Assembly (NCBI RefSeq): GCF_000003605.2
Contig: NW_003140823.1
Location: forward strand, 9,697 to 73,696
DNA length: 64,000 bases
Source of the DNA: Saccoglossus kowalevskii
Lineage: Eukaryota; Hemichordata; Enteropneusta; Harrimaniidae
Direction of reading: 5' to 3'
Below, piece by piece: positions 56,701-62,305 of this stretch. The stretch's first letter is position 1. Every line of letters starts with the position of its first letter. The notes under the pieces were generated by a model. The model was not told the DNA's origin. It was given only the letters and a program-made list of their open reading frames with translations, and ran no database searches. A program made the position numbers and the translations under genes.

Positions 56701-59700
56701 GTAATTTTTAACTACAAATTGATGACACTTAAAGACCATAATGAGATCCACTTTCTGGCGCCGATAACCCGCCCACTGAAAAAAACAAACATTTTAAAGA
56801 TAACTGTATATTACAGATTAAGTTAGCTACCCGTCTTTCTAAAATATTGCCAGCTTGTTGAAAAAATATAAATACCTAGCTAGTATTTTAGTTGACTTTA
56901 ATGGATCTGCCGTGACTAGAAATTCTTTTCAACTTACTCCAGTTGCAATAATCAATTAATGTATTTGCTCTTGATCAACATTAAAACAAAAAGCCTTGAG
57001 ATACCTATTGGATAGTAAGCAACTCTATGAAGCTCTTTTTATGTGGATTGGAAGTGAAATTAAAAGCCTTCAGGTTAATCAAACTCTATCGGTTTTACAT
57101 GTCGAGGTGACGAGATGAATTGAGTGGAAAATGATGTCAGTGAAAATAGTACAAACAAGTAACAGCGGTCCAAACATTGACAGTGATGTCAGTGAAAATA
57201 GCAGAAACAGTAACAGTGGTCCAAGCATTGACAGTGATGTCAGTGAAAATAGCAGAAACAGTAACAGTGGTCCAAGCATTGACAGTGATGTCAGTGAAAA
57301 TAGCAGTAACAGTGGTCCAAGCATTGACAGTGATGTCAGTGAAAATAGTGGCAGTTTATGCATGGTTATATTTCTTATGGGAAATCTAGTGTTGGAAATA
57401 GGGAGAAAATCTTTGCAGCTAAAAGTGAGGTTAAAGCAAGAAGACATATAAGAGTTCTCGGCTAAATCATTCAGTATTCCATTGCTCTACGACTTGCATT
57501 GCCTCTAGTCATCGCTGCTATACAAGCCTTTCATTTGTAAATGTTTTAACCTCATTTCCAAGTTTTCAAGTTTTCTGTAATTTTCGGCAAATTCATATCT
57601 GAAGTTATTTCTATATTATTGTCTAAAATTTTCAAAAAAGTTTTTCAAAATTTTGGATGGAAAGGAGCAGACAAGCCTGAAGGACAGAATGATTTGATAA
57701 GATTGAAAGTACCGGTAGTTGATTTGTGGTCTAGAATTCTGCCTTGTCTTGATCTGATTTGAAATACAACAATGTGTCTGCAATCCATATTGTCAACAAT
57801 TCACACAATATTATTTATTTTTTTCATTGGCTTGTACAAGTTGGTATATACAGGTTACATCTAATGCCTATTTTCAACTGACTCACTGTGCACCAGTCAT
57901 TGGGTAAATGTCATACATTATTAAAATCTAAACATTCATAGTCAAGCCTTTAAGGAATGAGTTTGAATGTTAATTTTTTTTTTTAAATCAAGACCCATAT
58001 ATTAATCCTGCTTATTCAACCCAAGGTGTTTTCATCCACTGAAATATTGCTTTACTGTAATTTTCAAGGTGCACTGTAATTTTCAAGTCATTATTCTTAA
58101 AATATTCTAGAAAATTTCAATAATTGACATCAATGTGGATCTACCAAAAAAACATTGTGTGTCTTGCCTAAAGAACCTCAATGAAATTTTTTGGTCCACC
58201 AAAAATTTATGAAATTAACAAAAAATGTCTATTGTAAAATGTGAGCGCTTTACAAAAAAAGACACCAAACAAAAAACAAAGAGTTTATTTACCCTATATT
58301 TGTAATTCATGTAATACTAAGCCAAAATTACATGCTAATATTTTCTAAAACATAGCCATATATTGGAGATTATAGCTGGAGAATGCATGTTTGGTCAACA
58401 ATGAATTTTTTCTCGTACAAAAAATAAAAAAAAATTAAACACAGAACTCAAGCACCTTTAAGGGAGAGACTATTTTCTAGTTTATAATCAATAATATACT
58501 ACAATTATATGTAATGTCTGAAAATGTAATGTGTTTCATATTTTTGAGAAATTCAAACCAGTGAATAACTGTAAAAATCAGGTGATGGAGATTGTTGAGT
58601 CAGTGATGCAAAAGAGTTGCTAAGCAACCATCTCCCTTAAGAAGTGTACAAATGAATTAAACAAGGAGTTTAACATTCCACTTGAATTAATTATTTTGAA
58701 TTTAGGTGATGAAAGTTTGGAATCCATCCTGTAAATGAGATGTATTCTTGTAGAAATGTGCTTGAGGGATTGGAATGAGAAAAAATGTTAACTAAGTCTC
58801 GGGTGGAAACAGTGGCTGACCCTTGAATGATGTGAGTGGAATTCCAAGACATTGCTGAGAACCAGAAACATGAATTTTGAAATCTCAAACATTCATCCTA
58901 ATTTATATAACATTTTCTATGATCCAAGATAAGGTCATATTTTTAAAGCGCGTTGGTCGTCGCGCAGCGTGTGTTCAAATTTAATGTAAATAAACAATGT
59001 ATTTTACACGCGTTGTATACGTCACTATGAATCCCATATCGAACACCAATTTTTTGATAAATATACGTAAAGATAAATACCGGTATATAGACAAATGTTG
59101 AAGAATTTTGGGAGTCACTGGAAAAGCAAATTAACATAAAAAACAGTAAACATTTCTCGTAGGTCTATTCGACATTAGAACGCTATTCTTGAAGCATGCT
59201 TCAGAGTATTTGTTTGACAAAACAAAGAAATTATCTAATACGTATGTTTGCTTGTTCTTTTGGTTTGTAGAGGCATATGGCTTCACATGTGTATCAGTGA
59301 TTTTGATTTTTCATTCTATGAATGTCCTGCAAATGAAACAATTTTACTTAATGATAAATCATATTCTGATTTAGTGCACAGTTTGTGTATCAAACAATAA
59401 TATGACAATAATATTTTTTTCATCCTTATTGCTTGTTTAAATAAATTAATATTTTGAGATAACATATTTTCTCAGAGTATGTGCTGTGCTTGTTATTGCT
59501 TGCCTATTTGTCATTTTCGCGTGGTATTGCTCAATTATCATCCAGAATCTTGTAACCTTCCATCCTATGATGAAACTACAAGTACTGATAACACTTTGAT
59601 CAGTACCGACAAGCTAGCTGTAGTTGCAAGAGCGATTGAAATATCTTCATTCAAGACGACCTCTTTATAAAACGCTCTAACTCATTAGATGTGTAGAAAA

Positions 59701-62305
59701 GTGGTAAATCCGACATCGATGGTTTTTCGGTGTCCTAATAGCATAAATTGAAATTGTGACTAAGTTGCTTCTTGAGAGAGTACGTAGCTAATCTCATTGG
59801 TTGTTTGTAGGGTACGAGTGACTGGATTTTATGATTACGGCAAAAAAAGAAGGGTATTGAGGGCAGTTATGGAGATATTTCTAAGTATGTTTATTTATTA
59901 AGAAGTGTAGCATGAACCATTCCATGACAGCACCAGTCACATAATGTTTACAATAATTTACCCTAATTATATGTTCTATGCTACAAAAAATGTGGGGTCG
60001 GCATGCAAATTAGTGTGGCCCCGAACGTTTGTGGTGATGGTATGCAAATTAGTGTGGTCCAGAACGTTTGTGGTGATGGTATGTAAATTAGTGTGGTATG
60101 CAAATTAGTGTGGTATGCAAATTAGCGTGGTCCAGATCGTTTGTGGTGATGGTATGCAAATTAGCATGCTCCAGAAGTTAGTTTAGCTCCCATTCCACCA
60201 GTTTAGTCTTTACTATACCGCACCTATTATGTATCAGTGTAATCTCTCCAGACGGTATTCATTGCATCAGTTTCTTTAGGTGGCACCCATCATACCAGAA
60301 ACTCAAATTATGAATTATGACACAAACTGAGAAGTAGGCTGGGAGTAACATTTTGTGTTTTATTGAAAAAATAATCTTTTATTATATAGTGTGTATTATA
60401 AAAGCATACAGGCGAAGCATATAGCTACAAGGATTTATTAATTTTATAAAACATTCATCCTATAGGTTGATATTTAAGTGACTAATCCTAATATTAGAAC
60501 ATTGTTTTTAAATAATTAAGTACATGTGTTTACATGTATTAAATGTTAAATTGTGGAAATCTCTAGTGTTGCTGCAATGCAATTTGAGTTGAAACACGCA
60601 CACACTAATAATTTTCATTTACATAGTCTGTACTGGAATACCTAATGGCTAATTATCGGCTGAGGAAATTGGAACTCTTCCTGAACGACAAGAGTTGGTC
60701 GGTGTTTTTTCACTAATTAAATGGTTTGAAGGATGTTTGTAGTCAGATGAAATTTCAGCTTCTTTATTAAACTCAGGGAGTTGGTACAATATAATGTAAT
60801 TAAAATGTGTGTTAAGTGACTTAAGCCTCAGCTGCTGACTGGCTACACTCAATACTATATCCGTGCTGCTTGTTGATTTCCTAGACTGCCTGAGTAGCTG
60901 GCTTGCATTGTTTCCTGGTTTCCTATGTTCGCTTGTTTTCCTGTCTTAAAGAGCGACTATTATACCATTAACAAATTGTGAGAATATTAACAATTTATGT
61001 TGGGATAAATCTTTGCTGTTGTATGCTTTGCTGAGAATTTCCTTCTTGGAGTGTCAGAATGTTTAAATGAGTCTTTTCATATGTACTTTAACAAATTTAT
61101 AAAAGTATTGATATGAGGAAACGAGAAATTTAAGATGCAATAGGTGCAAATACTCATTAAGCTGAAACAAAACATGTTTTGGGTTCGTGTGTCCGTTTAA
61201 AATGGGCCTCTCACACATTTTTGTTTTTGCATATTTGAAGAAAAACAAAACTGAGGAATTGAGAAACAAAAAAACATTAAAAAAAACACACTTTTTTAAG
61301 AAACCTTGGACCAGTAATAGATCTACACTTTAAACAACATAATTTTCCCCACTTAATTAAATTCAGATGCAATATTTTGAAAGGCTACGATTTCTTTATT
61401 CATTTTGGATTGTATGTACCTTCGTAACTGAGCTGAGAGATATTTGTGCATTTTTTTTAAATACACCTGAGAAATAAATGCCACTTATTTATAGCAGTAG
61501 TATATTCATGATGATCATGACACCACCGTCTATGATCAAGACGCACCATGACAAATGGGAATTGCATTCAAGATCAATATGCATGGTTTTAAAACTAGCA
61601 ATGCATTGTGGGTATACATGCTAATTAATGCAAATTAAATTGGTAGATTTTTAGCTGTACAAGGATTTGCTAATAAGAGTAATTGATCTATAATTACCAT
61701 TGAACTTCCTTTTTTGTTGCCATGACATTTAATGTGGAATGTAAACATGACCTGAGTCAATTATCATTTTTCCATATGCAAGCAATTTTTTTTGCCTCCA
61801 GGCATAAAACCAATACAATCACATGTTCTGATGCTGTTATATTGCCTACATTAATTCATTTCACATCTGCCACATTTTGGTAAATTGTGTGTATTCTGGC
61901 AAAGATCTGATTCAAGTAAAACATTTGTAAATGTATTTTACCCGCCAGTGGATAGAAAATAAAATAATCTGTTTGTTTCTTACACAAAATCTTTTGAAAG
62001 AGAAAAACCATCCTATGAATGTGAATTTTATTAAATATCATAAATCTTGGAAAAACTATCTATTTTAGATTAAATTGACAAATTTTACCGGTGCTAATGA
62101 ACTCAATCCTAGGCTTACTGCTGTAATGTGTAAATCATCTCAAAAACAAGCCATATTAATATTTTTTTTAATAAAAGCACCTTCTCAAAATTTTTGCCAT
62201 GAGAACATTAATTATATTTTGCTTTATTTGTTTTATTACAGATCCGTGCCCGCACAGAAGCTGGATTTGGAGTTTATAGTTACCCAACAACAGCCAAAAC
62301 ATCAG
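2625..62305 (+). CDS. Eph: Eph receptor tyrosine kinase, 5' half (exons 1-7)
   Basis: Joined exons: 2625-2715, 3771-3847, 4354-5008, 38217-38372, 39789-40118, 44204-44436, 62242-62305 (1606 nt, 535 codons plus one base; partial at the 3' side). Eph receptors are cell-surface kinases that bind ephrins on neighbouring cells and drive repulsion, boundary formation and axon guidance. Domain order seen: signal peptide (about residues 1-29), ephrin-binding domain (about 31-201), cysteine-rich region (about 202-326), FN3-1 (about 327-436), FN3-2 (about 437-536). The four expected ligand-domain cysteines are present (C71, C107, C116, C188; known pairing 71-188 and 107-116). Splice phases run 1,0,1,1,1,0,1, the vertebrate EPH pattern. 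The transmembrane, kinase and SAM parts lie outside the window. Whether it is A- or B-like cannot be told; many invertebrates have a single Eph. Confidence 0.97.
2716..3770 (+). other. Eph intron 1
   Basis: A 1055-bp intron with GTAAGT donor and a pyrimidine-rich acceptor ending TTCACAG. It contains a short inverted repeat (TGCAGACGA at 3261-3269 with its complement at 3336-3344). No other element was recognised. Confidence 0.85.
3771..3847 (+). CDS. Eph: Eph exon 2: start of the ephrin-binding domain
   Basis: This 77-bp exon (phase 1 to 0) codes for the end of codon 31 and residues 32-56. It carries the family signature SLGWTTYHE, equivalent to the ELGWTTYP / ELAWTSHP block that opens the Eph ligand-binding jelly roll. 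The acceptor is TTCACAG and the donor GAG|GTGAGT. Vertebrate EPH second exons are similarly tiny (about 65 bp) with the same phases, so this is a strong structural match. It is too short to be found by open-frame length. Confidence 0.92.
3848..4353 (+). other. Eph intron 2
   Basis: A 506-bp AT-rich intron with GTGAGT donor and TTTAAAACAG acceptor. Nothing else was recognised. Confidence 0.85.
4354..5008 (+). CDS. Eph: Eph exon 3: ephrin-binding domain and first cysteine-rich part
   Basis: This 655-bp exon codes for residues 57-274 and one base more (phase 0 to 1), close to the vertebrate EPH exon 3. Motifs in order: RYQIC, QNNWLRTTWI, RVAVEIDFSMREC, CKETFDLYYYE, KVDRIAADGRFT, the GP..RNGFYLAFQD block, and LKLKVYYLAC. 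They cover the ephrin-binding jelly roll to about residue 201. Residues 202-274 begin the cysteine-rich region with CQSDGTW, an ILDGSC-like element reading LIDGSCAC, and SPGYE. The usual GTC before KETF is replaced by VSC, a small change. If translation ran through the donor it would stop after 13 intronic codons (TAA at 5047-5049), giving a ligand-domain-only protein. Confidence 0.97.
8487..8666 (-). CDS. weak candidate internal exon, unidentified gene
   Basis: On the minus strand a long pyrimidine-rich tract ending GTCTACAG precedes an open stretch of 180 nt with a GTAAAA donor, phase 1 to 1. The 59 codons begin HVENANIII and include GNPMLFRLPC, FIKYTERCPFHSN and YQRLRELIADNA. Symmetric phase-1 exons are typical of extracellular modules, and the four or so polar and cysteine positions look protein-like. 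It could be an upstream exon of the minus-strand gene at 1403-2132, which would then run antisense through the Eph 5' exons. The frame stays open past the donor and the donor is not strong, so chance is a real alternative. Confidence 0.2.
8740..9600. promoter_or_regulatory. CpG-richer intronic block, possible enhancer or internal promoter
   Basis: Compared with its AT-rich surroundings this stretch has more GC and CpG. It contains a TATA box-like TATATAAG at 9072-9079 and an AP-1-type TGAGTCAT near 9290. A 90-codon open frame spans 8897-9169 on the + strand but has no recognisable domain. The composition shift is seen; a regulatory or alternative-promoter role is inference, and it may equally be an old degraded insertion. 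Confidence 0.2.
11014..11119. mobile_element. short foldback MITE-like element
   Basis: The two halves are imperfect complements over nearly their whole length. The left begins TTGTAAAATAAGG and contains TATTTTCAC and TTTTCACTG. The right, read as complement, gives CAGTAAATTAC, then TTATTTTCAC and CTGTTTT. Sequence just upstream (10945-11000) has related TTTTCACTG pieces, so the true edges may be wider. Such small inverted elements are non-autonomous DNA transposons mobilised by a transposase elsewhere. The similarity to the element at 13201-13391 suggests one family. Confidence 0.4.
12799..12822. repeat. (TTA)n microsatellite
   Basis: About eight near-perfect TTA units in Eph intron 3. It creates a run of isoleucines in one open frame (12656-13000) that otherwise has no protein-like features, so that frame is not called as a gene. 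Confidence 0.85.
13201..13391. mobile_element. MITE with long imperfect terminal inverted repeats
   Basis: The left end AATACTGAAAAATACTTTAT and the complement of the right end AATACTGTAAAATAATTTAT align, and the match continues through TTTTGCTTGAA / TTTAGCTGGAA to ATTTTCACT in both, about 48 bp in all with a modest number of differences. The length is about 190 bp with no coding capacity. The ends are flanked by TA, consistent with a Tc1/mariner-type target duplication, though TA is common here. Divergence between the two ends suggests an old insertion. Confidence 0.6.
14636..14729. repeat. 47-bp tandem duplication (2 copies)
   Basis: Two adjacent copies begin GTCACATGATCAC and share CAGCACT/CGGCACT, CTTCTGGTCAGACGTTTGCG and CTTCTAGTCAGATGTTTGCG. 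Several substitutions separate them, so it is not recent. No function is apparent. Confidence 0.75.
16961..17133. repeat. 54-bp tandem repeat (3 copies) with an internal duplication
   Basis: The units begin at 16961, 17031 and 17085 with ACATGCTCAAATCATC or a close variant, and share CATTAAATCTCRCAGTGCT followed by AAATAAC or GAATAAC. The first unit is longer because GCTCAAATCATCACAT is itself repeated once (16 bp). It lies in Eph intron 3. Confidence 0.85.
17421..17432. repeat. poly(C) run of 12
   Basis: A run of twelve C residues in an AT-rich intron. Length may be unreliable in the assembly. Confidence 0.9.
18636..18659. repeat. short hairpin (9-bp stem, 6-base loop)
   Basis: CATAGACCC is followed by TCTAGC and then GGGTCTATG, a perfect 9-bp stem. 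CGTGC flanks the structure directly on the left and lies near it on the right. There is no T run after it and no gene context that would make it a known regulatory RNA; it is recorded only as structure. Confidence 0.6.
19321..19340. repeat. 20-bp perfect palindrome AATTTGATAA/TTATCAAATT
   Basis: A perfect dyad with no spacer in Eph intron 3. TTATC/GATAA halves resemble two facing GATA-factor cores, so a regulatory use is conceivable, but nothing else supports it. Confidence 0.6.
25213..25279. repeat. small inverted repeat GGGTCTAAAGAATT ... AATTATTTAGACCC
   Basis: Fourteen-base arms with one mismatch enclose a T-rich centre of about 39 bases. It could be the remnant of a tiny foldback element or chance structure in AT-rich DNA. 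Confidence 0.4.
33091..33282. mobile_element. hAT-like MITE (15-bp terminal inverted repeats)
   Basis: The left end reads AGGGGTGTTCTCAAA and the right end is its exact complement, TTTGAGAACACCCCT. The length is 192 bp with no coding capacity. Ends of the form AGGGGTG are usual in hAT superfamily non-autonomous elements. I could not see a clean 8-bp target duplication in the flanks, so the family assignment is tentative. Confidence 0.6.
35273..35289. repeat. poly(G) run of 17
   Basis: Seventeen consecutive G residues, followed by AGGGAGATGGG. The G tracts on the transcribed gene's sense strand could fold into a G-quadruplex in DNA or pre-mRNA. Exact length is doubtful in any assembly. Confidence 0.9.
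35435..35615. repeat. 86-bp tandem duplication (2 copies)
   Basis: The block starting near CAATATA and containing GGGTTTTAAAATCTTCTATG and GCAAACATTTGATGT occurs twice, with GGG at 35460 and 35546. The copies differ at a small number of positions. A further short CAACAATATATG piece follows, so the array may have been longer. Confidence 0.85.
38217..38372 (+). CDS. Eph: Eph exon 4: EGF-like part of the cysteine-rich region
   Basis: This exon is exactly 156 bp, phase 1 to 1, the length I recall for vertebrate EPH exon 4. It codes for the end of codon 275 to the first base of codon 327. The peptide ACFAGEYKV ... CKACP ... CLCTEGYYRANKDPVSDPCT has the Eph spacing: C-x-(P/A)-G-x-Y, C-x-x-C-P, C-x-C-x-x-G-Y-Y-R-A, D-P, C-T. 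The acceptor is TCTCTCATATTTGCAG and the donor CAG|GTAAGT. Read-through into the intron would stop after 25 more codons. Confidence 0.97.
38373..39788 (+). other. Eph intron 4
   Basis: A 1416-bp intron with GTAAGT donor and TTTCTTTTCTCAG acceptor. It contains the hairpin listed at 39074-39114. Nothing else was recognised. Confidence 0.9.
39074..39114. repeat. 14-bp perfect-stem hairpin in Eph intron 4
   Basis: TATTCTTGGTTCTG and CAGAACCAAGAATA are exact complements separated by a 13-base loop. ATGACC-like sequence occurs outside both arms (GACCATC on the left, ATGACCC on the right), so this could be the core of a decayed inverted-repeat element. It is also a strong potential intronic RNA hairpin between two constitutive exons. 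Confidence 0.65.
39789..40118 (+). CDS. Eph: Eph exon 5: first fibronectin type III domain
   Basis: This 330-bp exon (phase 1 to 1; vertebrate counterpart about 336 bp) codes for the end of codon 327 to the first base of codon 437. Typical Eph FN3-1 landmarks are seen: APPSEPTGVRATVSESSV, the core W in LFWNRP, GGRIDIFYRIECELC, the Eph-specific cysteine cluster C-x-x-C ... CQPC, LTSSSVNISRLDSYTEY and FKVYAENGVS. Acceptor TTTTCTCAG, donor CTG|GTAAGT. Read-through would end after six or so residues (GKSHPYL then stop). Confidence 0.97.
40119..44203 (+). other. Eph intron 5
   Basis: A 4.1-kb AT-rich intron with GTAAGT donor and AACTATTATAG acceptor. It contains the MITE at 43876-44065, only 138 bp before exon 6. 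A near-palindromic ATATGGCGGCCATAT with YY1-like half-sites lies at about 42714-42728. No other exon was recognised. Confidence 0.9.
43876..44065. mobile_element. MITE with 28-bp inverted ends and internal GCGGCTTCTATTAGA repeats
   Basis: The left end ATATACTGTAAAATCTGTAT, continuing TAGAAACCGC, matches the complement of the right end ATATACCGTAAAATCTGTAT, continuing TAGAAGCCGC, with two differences in about 30 bases. Inside, a 15-base motif close to GCGGCTTCTATTAGA occurs four times, near 43904, 43942, 44018 and 44036, two of them forming the terminal-repeat edges. The length is 190 bp and it is non-coding. Flanking TA may be the target duplication. The high identity of the ends suggests a fairly young insertion. 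The superfamily is not determined. Confidence 0.75.
44204..44436 (+). CDS. Eph: Eph exon 6: most of the second FN3 domain
   Basis: This 233-bp exon (phase 1 to 0) codes for the end of codon 437 and residues 438-514. Landmarks: PSTVRAVRVTAETENTIELQ, the core W in LQWLVPEFPNG, ILEYEIRYHP, and the closing strand LEPGTDYSFE. The donor is GAG|GTAAGT and the acceptor AACTATTATAG. From memory, vertebrate EPH genes break this domain after about 125 bp; here the break comes about 36 codons later, in the same phase, just before the RARTEAG strand. Confidence 0.96.
46029..46257. mobile_element. possible piggyBac-like MITE remnant
   Basis: The left end TTAACCTTTTCACCACCAG and the complement of the right end (CTTTTTACCACCAG) share 13 of 14 bases after the first few. 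A TTAA precedes the left end; the right edge reads GTGTAAA, which could be a mutated TTAA. The interior has no coding capacity. TTAA plus CCYTTT ends are typical of piggyBac-related elements; the decayed right side keeps this tentative. Confidence 0.4.
48969..49159. repeat. 46-bp minisatellite, about 4.1 copies
   Basis: Units start at 48969, 49015, 49061, 49107 and a 7-base partial at 49153, each beginning AGAGGAACATTAGCTTTGGA. Copies are identical apart from one visible change (CATTTAC to CATTCAC in the third), indicating recent or ongoing homogenisation. Confidence 0.95.
51864..52405. repeat. 69-bp minisatellite, interrupted by an assembly gap
   Basis: Units begin ACAATCATCATTAAAGC at 52183, 52252, 52321 and a partial at 52390, and one nearly full copy (ACAATCATTATTAAAGC) lies left of the gap at 51874. 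Each unit ends in a potential hairpin, ACCATTT-TGAAAC-AAATGGT. The edge copies carry ACCATTATGCAACAAATGGT while the inner ones carry ACCATTTTGAAACAAATGGT, so variants are ordered in the array. True copy number is hidden by the gap. Confidence 0.93.
51939..52182. other. assembly gap (244 N)
   Basis: A run of N inside the 69-bp tandem array. The offset between units on the two sides (309 bases) is not a multiple of 69, so the gap length is probably an estimate, or an irregular unit lies inside. Confidence 1.
52693..52724. promoter_or_regulatory. two head-to-tail CTCF-like cores
   Basis: GCGCCCTTTAGTG (52693) and GCGCCCTCTAG (52714) lie 21 bases apart in the same orientation. Each resembles the reverse CTCF core GCGCCCYCTRSTGG but loses the final GG. 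The pairing makes them more notable than a single weak match; binding is inference. Confidence 0.25.
54431..54900. repeat. 68-bp minisatellite, 7 copies
   Basis: Units start at 54431, 54499, 54567, 54635, 54703, 54771 and 54839 with GTGGCCATCTTGTTTATGAA or GTGGCCATTTTGTTTATGAA. The first unit is the most different, units 3-6 look identical, and the last loses similarity after CTGATCATGACAT. Each unit carries GGCCATNTTG, which fits the YY1 core on the minus strand. The phase-shifted ATGCCATGGTGGCCAT is nearly palindromic. Confidence 0.95.
57133..57348. repeat. 51-bp minisatellite, about 4-5 copies, open in several frames
   Basis: GATGTCAGTGAAAATAG recurs at 57133, 57185, 57236, 57287 and 57332. 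The main spacing is 51 (17 codons), so one frame repeats SRNSNSGPSIDSDVSEN; the first spacing is 52 and the last 45. Frames are open on both strands because the unit lacks stop codons, so the open frame (57131-57451) is not evidence of a gene. No splice sites or flanking coding sequence support an exon. Confidence 0.93.
60003..60161. repeat. degenerate tandem repeat with five POU octamers (ATGCAAAT)
   Basis: Units of about 39-41 and 17 bp built on GTATGCAAATTAGTGTGG and CGTTTGTGGTGATG alternate here. Perfect ATGCAAAT octamers occur at 60003, 60042, 60098, 60115 and 60154, with a variant ATGTAAAT at 60081. The octamer is the classic binding site of Oct/POU factors. The repeat is seen; regulatory meaning is inference. 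Confidence 0.8.
62242..62305 (+). CDS. Eph: Eph exon 7: end of the second FN3 domain
   Basis: A 64-bp exon (phase 0 to 1) coding for residues 515-535 and one base: IRARTEAGFGVYSYPTTAKTS. It completes the final FN3 strand; R-A-R-T-x-A-G-x-G-x-Y-S is a signature of Eph FN3-2. The acceptor is TTTTATTACAG and the donor CAG|GTATGT. Exons 6 plus 7 total 297 bp, close to the 288 bp I recall for the vertebrate pair. The transmembrane exon should be next, beyond the window. Confidence 0.95.

Larger units (their letters stand above)
44437..62241 (+). other. Eph intron 6 (17.8 kb)
   Basis: GTAAGT donor, TTTTATTACAG acceptor. It holds a piggyBac-like inverted-repeat element (46029-46257), four tandem arrays (48969-49159, 51864-52405, 54431-54900, 57133-57348), the octamer cluster near 60 kb, two CTCF-like cores at 52693-52724, and the assembly gap. 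No supported exon of another gene was found. Confidence 0.88.

Noticed and set aside
57079-57447. 122-codon minus-strand frame with a repeated SLTSLSMLGPLL pattern
   Set aside because: It is the complement of the 51-bp minisatellite; the hydrophobic repeat is a by-product of that unit.
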